Shown: positions 35,057 through 44,287 of the stretch, in pieces
Layout of the letters: each line of letters opens with the position of its first letter
Position numbering within the stretch: position 1 is the stretch's first letter
Origin: JBGMEA01 sp964444065
GTDB lineage: Bacteria; Bacillota; Clostridia; Eubacteriales; Anaerofustaceae
NCBI GenBank assembly: GCA_964444065.1
Contig: CAYUFL010000001.1
Span: forward strand, 1-64,000
Reading direction: 5' to 3'
Length of the DNA stretch: 64,000 nt
Made by a program: the position numbers and the translations under genes
Notes under the pieces: model-generated
Databases searched by the model: none
What the model saw: the letters and a program-made list of their open reading frames with translations, nothing else
Told to the model about the DNA's origin: nothing

Positions 35057-36439
35057 TCACAGCTCCAGCAGTTTTAATATTGCAGAAACATAGATCTGTG
35101 TTGCCGTCAGCAAACGATCAATGGAAAGCACTTCATCCGACATGTGAATGCGGTTGTCGTCTCCCGGAAATTCAATCCCGAAAGCAACCACATGATCGAA
35201 ACTTTTGGCGTATGTGCCGCCGCCGATGGTGACAGGCTTGTTCACGATGTCTCCCGTCACTTCCGAATAAGCAGAGTACAGCGTCTGCACCAGCGAAGAC
35301 TGCGGATCAACATACAATGCCTTCCCGATTCGGATGCCGTTCATCGCAATCTGCTTTGCAGCAAACCGTTTCTGTATTTCCTTTGCGTACGCAGTGAAAT
35401 CGACCGTAATCGGATAGCGGATATCCATCGTTGCTTCCGCCTCATTCCCATGCAGTGCGATCAGCCCGATATTCAGCGTCAGCGTTCCGTATTGATCCTC
35501 ACATTTGACTCCGCAGGATGCTCCGTCATATTCAGCAGCGATCAGATCCCGATAGCCGCATAGAAACGGACTGTGCGGTAAAATATCCGCCAAGAATAAA
35601 ATCATATATGAAATGGCATTTACCCCTTGTTCGGGCAAACTGGCATGTGCAGAGACACCGTCCAGTTCTAACGTAAGAATTCCGTCCGCGCAGATTGTAC
35701 GGCAGCTCATTTGATGTTCGGAAGCAAATAACCGGAATGCAGTTTCTGTTTGTCCGAGCTGTTCATTCTGTCCTTCCAGCACACAGCGACAAAACGGAGC
35801 CACCACATTTTTTGCTTCACCGCCCATGAGTTCACGCAGACGGATTTCGTCTCCCTGATTCACCATACCCCGCAACACTGCGGAAAAATTACCTTTTTCT
35901 CCGAAAATCAGCGGGAAATCGGCATCAGGCGAAAAGCCCATGGTGAATCCGCCCTCTTTGCTGCGGTAATATTCCATACACTTCGATCCCGATTCCTCAT
36001 TCGTGCCGAATACAAGACGTACGCGTTTGCGGATCGGCATGCCCATATCTTTGATGATCTTCATTGCATAAAGGGCAATGATCGCCGGACCTTTGTCATC
36101 ACATACACCGCGTCCGTACAGTTTCCCGTCCGCAATTTGAACATCAAACGGATCATGCACCCACCCGTCACCCTCCGGCACGACATCCACATGACAAAGA
36201 ATCCCGATCAGATCCTCGCCTTCACCCATTTCGGCATATCCGGCATAGTTTTCCATATTCACAGTCGGAAACCCCAGAGATTCGGCGATCGACAGCACTT
36301 TTTCCAACGCATCCGCGCAGCCTTTACCGAAGGGCATTCCTTCAATCGCATCCTGACGGACGCTGCGAATCGCGACCAGTGATTGGATTGCCCGAATCAT
36401 TTCATCTTTATAATGCAAAGCATATTCTTTACTGTTCAT
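35057..36439 (-). CDS. pepV: Dipeptidase PepV (M20 family)
   Basis: 460 residues. The M20 metal-site motifs are in order: ILCHVDVVPEGDGW near 80-93 (His and Asp), YGRGVCDDKGPAI near 109-121 (Asp bridge), GTNEESGSKC near 147 (catalytic Glu), SPDADFP near 174, and a C-terminal His. PepV cleaves dipeptides with a free N-terminus using two zinc ions. The length is that of PepV, with the lid domain inserted at about 190-320. GGAGGG precedes the start. It is probably a single-gene unit. Confidence 0.9.
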   Translation of the reverse strand: MNSKEYALHYKDEMIRAIQSLVAIRSVRQDAIEGMPFGKGCADALEKVLSIAESLGFPTVNMENYAGYAEMGEGEDLIGILCHVDVVPEGDGWVHDPFDVQIADGKLYGRGVCDDKGPAIIALYAMKIIKDMGMPIRKRVRLVFGTNEESGSKCMEYYRSKEGGFTMGFSPDADFPLIFGEKGNFSAVLRGMVNQGDEIRLRELMGGEAKNVVAPFCRCVLEGQNEQLGQTETAFRLFASEHQMSCRTICADGILTLELDGVSAHASLPEQGVNAISYMILFLADILPHSPFLCGYRDLIAAEYDGASCGVKCEDQYGTLTLNIGLIALHGNEAEATMDIRYPITVDFTAYAKEIQKRFAAKQIAMNGIRIGKALYVDPQSSLVQTLYSAYSEVTGDIVNKPVTIGGGTYAKSFDHVVAFGIEFPGDDNRIHMSDEVLSIDRLLTATQIYVSAILKLLEL

Positions 36440-36541
36440 GGTTTCCCTCCGTGTTCACCTTAGTTTATCAAATCGGATGCAAAGATGAAAGCCCTGCAAC
36501 CCATATTTTTAATCCTGGCGCATTGCCGTTCAAAACGTGGA

Positions 36542-36567
36542 CATTCTCAAAATGAGTATGGTATAAT
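36542..36567 (+). promoter_or_regulatory. Operator and -10 element of the TetR-family gene
   Basis: A 19-base inverted repeat at 36542-36560 (arms CATTCTCA and TGAGTATG, one mismatch) directly precedes the -10 TATAAT at 36562-36567. It is a good candidate for autorepression by the TetR protein encoded next. Confidence 0.6.
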
Positions 36568-36597
36568 AAAAAAACAAACAGAGTGAAGGAACACCTC

Positions 36598-37260
36598 ATG
36601 AATACAAAAGAAAAAATATACAACACGGCAAAACGGCTATACTTGGAAAACGGATTCGAAGCAACACCAAACACTTTAATTGCAAAAGAAGCGGGCGTAA
36701 ACCTCGGATTGGTAACCTACTACTACAAAACGAAAGACATCATCGCAAGCGACATGCTCAACCAGAATTACGATACATTGTACAGACATTTATACAGCTA
36801 TCTGCCCGTTTATGACGATATGCTCATGCTGGTGGCTTTCCACAGACTCCACATCCATCTGACGGAGATCGATCCCGATTATGATCGTTTTATTTATGAA
36901 ATGAATAAACAAGATCTGATCGAAAAAGCAACCAAAGATGGCAACTTAGTTGATATTTTTGCCCGTCTTGTCAATACAAATGAGCATATCGCGCAAAAAA
37001 AAGATCTCTTTTTGGACATTGCCCTTTCCATATATTTCGGAGGATACCGCGCGTTGACGATGAATCAGTTTGAAAAGACGCTGCATATCTCAAAAGATGA
37101 ATTGTTTCAGCTCTGCATGCATACAATGATGGCAAGTTTGGAGCTTGATTACGAAAGCCCGTCTTTCCGCTCAGTCATGCGCACAGCGGAAGCAATCGTT
37201 CATAAATTATTGGATGAACACCCGGATTTAAAACGCACAGCTTCCTATCTATACATTTGA
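36598..37260 (+). CDS. TetR/AcrR family transcriptional regulator
   Basis: 220 residues from the ATG at 36598 (GAAGGA upstream); an earlier in-frame ATG at 36583 lacks one. The N-terminal helix-turn-helix spans about residues 5-50 with NTLIAKEAGVNLGLVTYYYKTKD as turn and recognition helix. The rest is a helical ligand domain of unknown specificity. A near-palindromic operator overlaps its promoter, so autoregulation is likely. The methyltransferase-like gene at 37445 follows on the same strand and may be its target. Confidence 0.87.
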   Translation: MNTKEKIYNTAKRLYLENGFEATPNTLIAKEAGVNLGLVTYYYKTKDIIASDMLNQNYDTLYRHLYSYLPVYDDMLMLVAFHRLHIHLTEIDPDYDRFIYEMNKQDLIEKATKDGNLVDIFARLVNTNEHIAQKKDLFLDIALSIYFGGYRALTMNQFEKTLHISKDELFQLCMHTMMASLELDYESPSFRSVMRTAEAIVHKLLDEHPDLKRTASYLYI

Positions 37261-37374
37261 CTGCTTGCAGATAAACAAGTCTACCGTATTTATGGAGGAA
37301 CAATCGGCTTTTTCGTTCGATTGTTCCTTTTTTAGTGTTGAATTGAATATATGATAAAACACATGCAAAATAGA

Positions 37375-37404
37375 TTGACAAAATATGAGAAAGGATGCTA
37401 TATT
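37375..37404 (+). promoter_or_regulatory. Promoter of the uroporphyrinogen decarboxylase-like gene
   Basis: TTGACA (37375-37380), 18 bases and TATATT (37399-37404) lie 40 bases before the chosen start codon. Confidence 0.55.
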
Positions 37405-37444
37405 GAATTTGCTTGCAAGCAATTTGATTTTGTGGAGCGTGCAT

Positions 37445-38413
37445 ATGCGAACATCGTCACAGGAAAGTATCGATAAAAATCAGCTTCTTTTTGATGTATG
37501 GGACGGTCGCATCCCAAAGCGGGTACCGCTTCTCCCATTTTTCGGGATTGATGTTGCACTAGAATACGCAGGGATACAAACCGAAAACAGGAACCTGAAA
37601 GCGCAGGAAATCCTGAATGCAGCGGAATATCTGTCGGGTGCGATCAAAAGTGACATCCTCCCAATTGCTTTTCTTTCATCGATGGATACACAACGCTTCG
37701 CTTATCCGGATCTCGGAAAGATTCGCTGTTTCAGTGAATTATGCGAATACAATGAAATCGCGGCGAAACATAAAAAAGCCACCGTACCGTTTTGCGGCTT
37801 CGCAGCAACAGTGCCGTTGGAATGCATGCATGACGGATATTCAGAAAAGAACGCCTACGGGCACAACGCTGTAAAATCCGACAGCGATTCTCAAGGCAAC
37901 GATTATGACGTACTTTTAAGAAAATGTTGTTTTAATGGGATGGGAAATGGCACCAAATATGACAGAATTGCTCTTTTCCCGATCTTATCGGGTGAAGTGA
38001 ACATAACAGAATTCGAAAATGTATACTGGCCGAACTTTCAATCTTTTTGTAACGATCTTGACTTCAACGGCTACGGAATCTCATTGATCCTGGATGCTGT
38101 TTGGGAAAATTATACCGACTTCCTTCTTGATTTGCCTGAAAATACGCAGATAAAACTTCGTACTGCCGACGCAAAATTGATCAAATCAAAGTTGGGCGCC
38201 AGACACATTTTATGCGGATTATATCCGGCAGAACTGCTGCAAAGCGGGAACCAACAGGAATGCTGCGACAAGGCAAAACAACTGCTGGATATTCTTGCGC
38301 CGGGCGGAAGATATTCGTTCGGACTAAACCGCATCATACACAAATGCGGCGAAATCCACTTCGACAACCTGAACGCGGTACTGGAAACGGCAGAACGCTA
38401 CGGAAAGTACTGA
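37445..38413 (+). CDS. Uroporphyrinogen decarboxylase-like (methyltransferase-type) protein
   Basis: 322 residues from the ATG at 37445, with GGAG nine bases upstream. The start region NQLLFDVWDGRIPKRVPLLP and the later QSFCNDLDFNGYG and HILCGLYPAELLQSG resemble the UROD/corrinoid methyltransferase (MtaA/MtbA-like) fold. The usual zinc-ligand His-x-Cys pattern is not obvious, and cysteine content is high in the middle. So it may transfer methyl groups or have lost that activity. No corrinoid protein or methylamine methyltransferase stands nearby. Length is slightly short for the family. Confidence 0.55.
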   Translation: MRTSSQESIDKNQLLFDVWDGRIPKRVPLLPFFGIDVALEYAGIQTENRNLKAQEILNAAEYLSGAIKSDILPIAFLSSMDTQRFAYPDLGKIRCFSELCEYNEIAAKHKKATVPFCGFAATVPLECMHDGYSEKNAYGHNAVKSDSDSQGNDYDVLLRKCCFNGMGNGTKYDRIALFPILSGEVNITEFENVYWPNFQSFCNDLDFNGYGISLILDAVWENYTDFLLDLPENTQIKLRTADAKLIKSKLGARHILCGLYPAELLQSGNQQECCDKAKQLLDILAPGGRYSFGLNRIIHKCGEIHFDNLNAVLETAERYGKY

Positions 38414-38450
38414 GTCGAAATACTTCCGATCATCAGCCATAAAAAACGAA

Positions 38451-38530
38451 AAAAATCATTTGCGATATTTCCGTCCCCGATATCAACTGCACTGAGTTGA
38501 GGATAACGGAATCCGATTGCAAATGATTTT
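38451..38530. terminator. Long bidirectional stem-loop terminator
   Basis: AAAATCATTTGC and GCAAATGATTTT pair across about 55 bases, with an inner stem that includes GATAT. T-runs occur on both strands. It separates the convergent methyltransferase-like and LUD genes. Confidence 0.7.
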
Positions 38531-38536
38531 TTTTGT

Positions 38537-39181
38537 TTAATATCCGTATTCCTCTCCGAGAATGAATACTTTGATACGATCCTGAATAAACTGATGTTCT
38601 GTCACGACTTCAAAACAGCAGATGCGTTTGTCACTTCGGCAATCCACACATGTGCCTGCATTTGTACAGGGATTCTGCGTGTCTAAACGCAGATTGTTTG
38701 CGGGTGCGGCGATTGTTTTTACACGCTGCGAAGCTTCCTGAATATCGGTGACAATTTTATTGTATCCGGCAATGACAATGACATTTCTAGGACCAAAGCT
38801 CATCGGTGCGACGCGGGAACCCATCCCGTCAACATTATAAAGCTGTCCTTTTTCGGTAATCGCGTTGGTACCGGTAAAAAAGTAATCGACCAGAAACACT
38901 TCGCGTTTGCGCCTGTATTTTTCTTCTTCCGTCGTCAAATCCTTACCATCACGATCAATATAAGTATATCGATCCGAAGTGATCAATTCCATCACACCGG
39001 TCTCGAACAGCGTCATGGAACCGCCGACAGCAATGGTAGCTTTTTCGGGCAGCATCGTTTTCAGCTGCTCGATCAATGTCTCTTTATTTGGAATGAAGTA
39101 TGCATCCATTCGGTTCTTTTTCAATGCATTGATTGTGTTTTCAATTCGCTTTTCGGTCAGTACACGCAGGTGGCGATCCAT
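38537..39181 (-). CDS. LUD domain protein (lactate utilisation LutC-like), copy 2
   Basis: 214 residues. The LUD/DUF162 fold is clear: AVGGSMTLFETGVME near 50-67, YFFTGTNAITEKGQLYNVDGMGSRVAPMSFGP near 102-133 and the C-terminal cysteine set NPCTNAGTCVDCRSDKRIC near 168-187. It is a paralogue of the gene just upstream (39200-39844) with the same length and spacing. LUD proteins accompany lactate oxidation and other electron-transfer roles. No LutA or LutB genes are adjacent, so the partner is unknown. Confidence 0.85.
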   Translation of the reverse strand: MDRHLRVLTEKRIENTINALKKNRMDAYFIPNKETLIEQLKTMLPEKATIAVGGSMTLFETGVMELITSDRYTYIDRDGKDLTTEEEKYRRKREVFLVDYFFTGTNAITEKGQLYNVDGMGSRVAPMSFGPRNVIVIAGYNKIVTDIQEASQRVKTIAAPANNLRLDTQNPCTNAGTCVDCRSDKRICCFEVVTEHQFIQDRIKVFILGEEYGY

Positions 39182-39199
39182 ATGATCCTCCGATCAAAA

Positions 39200-39844
39200 T
39201 TAATAACCAAACGATTGAGGCAAAATAAAGATTCGAATCCGACCACGCATTAATTGTCTGCCGGTCACAAATCCGAAGCTGCAGATTCTGCTGTCTCTCG
39301 CGCAGTCATGGCATCTTCCGTCAGAAATGCATGGGTTTCCTGTCTGGCGTCGTATATTGATTGCGGGTGCGGCGATGGTCTTCATCCGCTTGACTGCCGC
39401 ATCCATATCTTTGACTATTTTGTTCACACCTGCGACCACAATGACATGCGCGGGACCAAATGTCATCGGTGCGACGCGGTTGCCGATACCGTCCACGTTG
39501 TAGAGTTCTCCGTCTTCGGTAATCGCGTTTGTGCTCGTGAAAAAATAATCCGAGAAAAAAACATCTCTTTCCCGCAGAAAAATTTCACTTTCATCTTCGG
39601 TGTCCCGTCCGAGACGGTCATGATAAGAATAATTGCCGTTGCGCAGCAATTCCATCACGCCTGTTTCGAAGAGCGTTTTCGCTCCGCCGATCGCAACCGA
39701 TGCCCCCTGCGGCAATTCTTCTCTCAAGAGCGCAATCAACGCATGCGAATCCGCGACATATTTTGCGGGCATACCGTTTTCCGTCAATTTTTCCGCTGTC
39801 CGCTCAATTCGTTTTTGTATTGTTTCCGATAAAAAACGATCCAT
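39200..39844 (-). CDS. LUD domain protein (lactate utilisation LutC-like), copy 1
   Basis: 214 residues. Marks AIGGAKTLFETGVMELL, YFFTSTNAITEDGELYNVDGIGNRVAPMTFGPAH and NPCISDGRCHDCARDSRIC match copy 2 block for block. The two genes are an evident tandem duplication 18 bases apart. The gene starts 8 bases after the cyclophilin stop codon, so the three form one transcript. Function is uncertain; an Fe-S binding role for the C-terminal cysteines is plausible. Confidence 0.85.
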   Translation of the reverse strand: MDRFLSETIQKRIERTAEKLTENGMPAKYVADSHALIALLREELPQGASVAIGGAKTLFETGVMELLRNGNYSYHDRLGRDTEDESEIFLRERDVFFSDYFFTSTNAITEDGELYNVDGIGNRVAPMTFGPAHVIVVAGVNKIVKDMDAAVKRMKTIAAPAINIRRQTGNPCISDGRCHDCARDSRICSFGFVTGRQLMRGRIRIFILPQSFGY

Positions 39845-39852
39845 AACGTGTC

Positions 39853-40326
39853 CTATCCAATGACTTCGATCGATTTAATCACCTGAGGTTCAACCGGTTT
39901 ATCGGCATAATCCGTCTTAACATTAGCGATGCGATCGACCACATCCATGCCTTCAATTACTTTGCCGAATGCGGCGTAATCACCGTTGAGATGCGGCGCA
40001 TCCTGATGAACGATAAAAAACTGGCAACTGGCAGAATTCTTGTCGAATGCGCGCGCCATCGCAATCACACCGCGTTCGTGGCTGATCGGATTGTCAACAC
40101 CGTTGGACGAAAATTCGCCTTTGATTTTCTGATCGGACGAACCCGTTCCCGTTCCGAGCGGACATCCGCCCTGTATCATAAAACCTTTGATCACGCGATG
40201 AAATGTCAATCCATTGTAAAATCCATTTTTTACAAGTGTTTCAAAATTCTCGACCGAAATCGGTGCATGCTCTCTGTCCAGCTCCAATTTGATCTGATCT
40301 CCGTTTTCCATTGTAATTTGAATCAT
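39853..40326 (-). CDS. Peptidyl-prolyl cis-trans isomerase (cyclophilin)
   Basis: 157 residues, a single cyclophilin domain. Typical motifs are TFHRVIKGFMIQGGCPLGTGTG (residues 42-63, with the catalytic Arg), GVIAMARAFDKNSASCQFFI (90-109) and AAFGKVIEGMDVVD. There is no signal peptide, so it is cytoplasmic. It catalyses proline isomerisation during protein folding. It leads the LUD pair with an 8-base gap. AGGAG precedes the ATG. Confidence 0.92.
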   Translation of the reverse strand: MIQITMENGDQIKLELDREHAPISVENFETLVKNGFYNGLTFHRVIKGFMIQGGCPLGTGTGSSDQKIKGEFSSNGVDNPISHERGVIAMARAFDKNSASCQFFIVHQDAPHLNGDYAAFGKVIEGMDVVDRIANVKTDYADKPVEPQVIKSIEVIG

Positions 40327-40444
40327 TTTTATGCTCCTTTTTTCATTTCAATTTGTTACCAATGGGTAGTCCATATTTTCCCATCTTATCCATCCTCTGC
40401 CGCCGAAAAGCGCGCAAGATTTACTGCGCCCCAAGACGATACGG

Positions 40445-41620
40445 CTATAACAACTCGAATACTTCTTTTATAATTGCGACTGCTCTGTCCATTTGTTCTT
40501 TGGTATGCGTCGCAGTATAGCTGGTACGCAGCATGCATTGACCTTCGGGCGCGGCAGGCGGTATCACCGGATTGACGTAAACGCCTTTTTCAAACAACAT
40601 GTTTGTAATGGCAAACGTGCGCTCGATGTCGTATGTAAAGATCGGAATCACTGCTGTTGATCCCTCAATGATCGGAATACCCGCTTCTTTTAATTGACTG
40701 CGCATGTAATTCGAAATCTCAATCAGATTTTTCTGTCGCTGCGGCTCGCTTTTAATAATGCGCAATGCCTCGAGTGCTGCCGCCGCATTGGCGGGAGGGA
40801 TCGATGCACTGAAAATGAACGGTCTTGATTTATGTCTCACATAATCAATCACATCCCGATCGCCCGCGATACAACCCCCGAGTGACGCAAGTGATTTCGA
40901 AAACGTCGTCATAATCAAATCAATTTCTTTATCCAGTCCGTAGTAATTTGCGGTTCCGCGCCCGCACTCCCCAATCATACCCATCCCGTGTGCATCATCA
41001 ACGAGAATTCTTGCACCGTACTGTTTTGCCAACGCAACAATTTCAGGCAGGTTCGCAATATCTCCGCTCATGCTGAAAACACCGTCGGTAATAATTAATT
41101 TGCCGGCGTCTTCGGGAATACGTTCCAATACACGTTTCAAATCATCCATATCGCTGTGTTGATATTTCAATGTTTTCTTGGCAAAACTCAGACGGCATCC
41201 GTCGATAATACTGGCGTGATTTTCCGAGTCATTGATAATATAATCGTGATAGCCCGCAATGGCGGAAATAATACCCAAATTGCTTTGAAAACCGGTACTG
41301 AATGTGATTGAATCCTCTTTACCGAAAAAATCGGCCAATTCGCCTTCCAACTGTTCGTGCAATTTCAGGGTTCCGTTTAAAAATCGGGAACCGGAACATC
41401 CTGTCCCCAATTCATCCAATGCTTTGATCGATGCATCGATGGTTCGGCGATCACTGGTCAATCCCAGATAATTGTTTGAACCGAGCATAATGATCGATTT
41501 CCCCTCCATGACTACTTCCGTGTCCTGCCCTGTTTCCAACGCATGAAAATATGGATAAATTCCGGCTGCTCTTGCTTCTTTTGCGTCCGTAAACTGGTAA
41601 CATTTTTCAAATAAATCCAT
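40445..41620 (-). CDS. Alpha-oxoamine synthase family PLP enzyme (KBL/BioF/serine palmitoyltransferase-like)
   Basis: 391 residues from the ATG at 41620, with GGAGG upstream; a longer frame has the ribosome binding site inside it. PLP enzyme marks: SNNYLGLT near 50, GCSGSRFLNGTL near 77, ENHASIIDGCRLS near 135, DDAHGMGMIGECG near 208 and TFSKSLASLGG near 240, with the PLP lysine at TFSK. The combination of YPYFHALE and QDTEV at the N-terminus resembles serine palmitoyltransferase-type members. Substrates could be an acyl-CoA and Gly, Ala or Ser. No biotin genes are nearby. Confidence 0.72.
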   Translation of the reverse strand: MDLFEKCYQFTDAKEARAAGIYPYFHALETGQDTEVVMEGKSIIMLGSNNYLGLTSDRRTIDASIKALDELGTGCSGSRFLNGTLKLHEQLEGELADFFGKEDSITFSTGFQSNLGIISAIAGYHDYIINDSENHASIIDGCRLSFAKKTLKYQHSDMDDLKRVLERIPEDAGKLIITDGVFSMSGDIANLPEIVALAKQYGARILVDDAHGMGMIGECGRGTANYYGLDKEIDLIMTTFSKSLASLGGCIAGDRDVIDYVRHKSRPFIFSASIPPANAAAALEALRIIKSEPQRQKNLIEISNYMRSQLKEAGIPIIEGSTAVIPIFTYDIERTFAITNMLFEKGVYVNPVIPPAAPEGQCMLRTSYTATHTKEQMDRAVAIIKEVFELL

Positions 41621-41759
41621 CGGCAATTCCTCCAAATTCTAATATCCTAATCATATAATAACCACTGTGAATTGTCCACTCAAAAAAATGCACATCACCG
41701 AATAGCAGCAAAAAACTCGCTGTATATCGCCAATAAAATAAGCGAACAAAAGTATTCGC

Positions 41760-42428
41760 TTATTCCGATGATGCATCATTTGATTGGTTGCGGGCTTGGG
41801 AGTTCCCCTCATCTGCGGGCATTCTCTTGTGCAAATCGTGTATCTTGCCTTCATGTATGCCATCCCGACGCAGCACGTAGACAACGGAACGAAAAAAGAT
41901 TTTTGCATCAAACAAAAAACTGAGCTTTTCATAATACTCTCCGTCATACCGTGCTTTGACATCCGGGGGCATCACATCCCTTCCGTTGATCTGCGCCCAA
42001 CCGGTCAAACCGGGCAACAGCTGGTTGGCATGATTTTGTTCACGCAGAGCGATGACATCCGTTTCTTCCAAAATCAGCGGACGGGGTCCGACCACACTCA
42101 TTTCCCCTTTTATAATATTTACAATCTGCGGCAATTCATCCAGACTTGTTTTACGCAGAAAATTCCCGAAACGGGTAATGTAACGATCCGGATCGCTTAA
42201 TTGTCCGGTAGGAATATTCTTCGGGGTATCAATCATCATTGTACGGAATTTTAATATCTGAAATGTTTGATTGTTTTTTCCCGAACGATCCTGTTTAAAC
42301 AGCACCGGACCTTTGGAGTCGATCTTTATCATGATTGCAAGTAATAAAAAAACAGGCAACAAAACAAGAAACGCAATCAGGGACAGCGCAAAATCGATCA
42401 CTCTTTTCCACATATTTCGATATGACAT
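41760..42428 (-). CDS. Sugar transferase (undecaprenyl-phosphate glycosylphosphotransferase)
   Basis: 222 residues. A single membrane hairpin at about 10-35 leads to the catalytic domain of the WcaJ/bacterial sugar transferase family, with VLFKQDRSGKNNQTFQILKFRTM near 46-68, SLDELPQIVNIIKGEMSVVGPRP near 106-128 and PGLTGWAQINGRD near 152-164. It transfers a sugar phosphate to undecaprenyl phosphate, the first step of a glycan. No other polysaccharide genes accompany it here, which is unusual. The C-terminus ends in a Ser/Asn/Glu-rich tail. Confidence 0.87.
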   Translation of the reverse strand: MSYRNMWKRVIDFALSLIAFLVLLPVFLLLAIMIKIDSKGPVLFKQDRSGKNNQTFQILKFRTMMIDTPKNIPTGQLSDPDRYITRFGNFLRKTSLDELPQIVNIIKGEMSVVGPRPLILEETDVIALREQNHANQLLPGLTGWAQINGRDVMPPDVKARYDGEYYEKLSFLFDAKIFFRSVVYVLRRDGIHEGKIHDLHKRMPADEGNSQARNQSNDASSE

Positions 42429-42611
42429 TCATAAACTCCGCGATAGAAGATATTTCATTGTATTCTGATTAAAATCTATTTTACCATAATAATTCATAGC
42501 ATAATAATTTACAAGATTATTTATTAAAATTAATATCCGAAAAAAGTACGAATCCGTCTACCGTTGATCCATCAAATCAAGTGCAGGGGTTCGATCACGA
42601 TTATATCCTCA

Positions 42612-42643
42612 CAAAAAGGCTGCCGCATTATATCGGCAGCCTT
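42612..42643 (-). terminator. Intrinsic terminator of the aldehyde dehydrogenase gene
   Basis: A perfect 10-bp stem (AAGGCTGCCG) with an 8-base loop and T-run on the minus strand, 15 bases past the ALDH stop codon. Confidence 0.8.
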
Positions 42644-42659
42644 CAGTTCCCGTTTTGAT

Positions 42660-44141
42660 TTATCCTTTGTAAAAACCCGATGGTTCTTCGGAAAGGTTGA
42701 TCATAATGTTCTTCATTTGCGTGTAATGTTCCAAAATCACCTTATGCGTTTCTCGTCCGATCCCGGATTGTTTATATCCGCCAAACGGGGCACCGGCAGG
42801 AATCGAATTGTAGGTATTGACCCACATACGACCCGTTTGAACCCCGCGCGCAACGCGGATGGCACGATTGATATCTCTCGTCCAGACCGCCCCGCCCAAT
42901 CCGTATTTATTGTCGTTCGCCATCCGAATCACTTCTTCCTCGGTTTTGAACTTTATCACGACGGCGACAGGTCCGAAAATCTCTTCCTGTGCAACTTTCA
43001 TATCATTCGTCACATCGACCAGGAGTGTCGGCGCCATGAAACAGCCTTTGTCCAGACCGTTAGCGCTCAGACGGTTTCCTCCGCAGGCGATTTTTGCGCC
43101 TTCCTTCACTCCGTCATTGACACAGGCAAGAATTTCTTCCAGATGTTTTTCATAAATCTGAGAACCCATCACGGTATCCTGTTCCCAAGGCATCCCGACT
43201 TTGATATCGTTAAAACGCTCCACAGCATCATGAACAAATTTATCGTAAATCTCCTCTTGCACAAATACGCGCGATCCGGCACAACACACCTGCCCCTGAT
43301 TGAACAAAATACCCAGTTGCAGTCCGTCCATCGCCATATCCCATTTACAATCCGAAAAATAAATATTCGCTGATTTGCCGCCGAGTTCCAAAGTAGAAGG
43401 AATCAATTTATCCGCAGCTGCCTGTGCAACGCAGCAACCGATCTCTGTCGATCCGGTGAACGCAAGTTTACGGAATCCCGGATGTTCCAAGATGTAGTTT
43501 CCGGCTTTCGAACCTTTACCGGTAATCACATTGAATACGCCGGGAGGCAAAATATCCTGCACGATCTTAGCAAGTTCCAACACACTCAGTGATGTGTAAC
43601 TGGAAGGTTTAAAAACAGTACAATCTCCGGCGGCCAACACCGGAGCCAGTTTCCATGCTGCCATCAAAAAAGGAAAATTCCACGGCACAATCTGCCCGAC
43701 AACGCCGATCGGTTCGCGCAGAATCAAGCTGAGGGTATTCGTATCCAACATATTCGCGCTGCCCTCTTCTGTCCGGATCGCTCCTGCAAAATAACGGAAA
43801 TGATCTGCGGCAAAAGGTATATCGATCGCCATCGTTTCGCGAATCGGTTTCCCATTGTCCATACTTTCGATCATTGCCAATTTTTCGGTGTTTGCATCGA
43901 TTGCATCGGCAATTTTGAGAAGCATATTCGACCGTTCGATCGGAGAAACCTCTTTCCATGTTTCCCACGCCGCCCAAGCAGCGCTGACCGCATCATCCAC
44001 GTCTTCTTTTGTTGCTTCAGCGCAGCTCGCGAGCAGTCGTCCGTCCGCAGGACAAAATGTTTGGAAGCTTGCGCCATCCTTAGCATCCACCCATTTCCCG
44101 TTGATGAACAGTTTATATCTGTCATCCATTAACTTTTCCAT
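42660..44141 (-). CDS. Aldehyde dehydrogenase family protein
   Basis: 493 residues. The NAD site FTGSTEIGCCVAQAA near 228, catalytic Glu in LELGGKSANI near 250-259, and catalytic Cys in GQVCCAGSR near 284-292 (two adjacent cysteines) are all visible. The C-terminal oligomerisation strand is complete. Closest resemblance is to betaine/phenylacetaldehyde-type ALDHs; the substrate is unknown. It follows its own promoter at 44221-44249 and has a leader hairpin. RBS AAGGAGG precedes the ATG by nine bases. Confidence 0.9.
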   Translation of the reverse strand: MEKLMDDRYKLFINGKWVDAKDGASFQTFCPADGRLLASCAEATKEDVDDAVSAAWAAWETWKEVSPIERSNMLLKIADAIDANTEKLAMIESMDNGKPIRETMAIDIPFAADHFRYFAGAIRTEEGSANMLDTNTLSLILREPIGVVGQIVPWNFPFLMAAWKLAPVLAAGDCTVFKPSSYTSLSVLELAKIVQDILPPGVFNVITGKGSKAGNYILEHPGFRKLAFTGSTEIGCCVAQAAADKLIPSTLELGGKSANIYFSDCKWDMAMDGLQLGILFNQGQVCCAGSRVFVQEEIYDKFVHDAVERFNDIKVGMPWEQDTVMGSQIYEKHLEEILACVNDGVKEGAKIACGGNRLSANGLDKGCFMAPTLLVDVTNDMKVAQEEIFGPVAVVIKFKTEEEVIRMANDNKYGLGGAVWTRDINRAIRVARGVQTGRMWVNTYNSIPAGAPFGGYKQSGIGRETHKVILEHYTQMKNIMINLSEEPSGFYKG

Positions 44142-44220
44142 TCAGTATTTCCTCCTTATTTTTTAGATATACTGAGATGCTAAGTAAGTAGCTTGATTGG
44201 AAGTTGCTTACTTCGGCTTC

Positions 44221-44249
44221 ATTATAATACTATGGATAAAAATATTCAA
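44221..44249 (-). promoter_or_regulatory. Promoter of the aldehyde dehydrogenase gene
   Basis: On the minus strand TTGAAT (44249-44244) and TATAAT (44226-44221) are 17 bases apart. A 7-bp inverted repeat AAGTAAG/CTTACTT in the leader (about 44183-44214) may affect mRNA stability or regulation. Confidence 0.55.
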
Positions 44250-44287
44250 TATTATTGCCATAATATCCTGAGATACTGAAATTCCAA

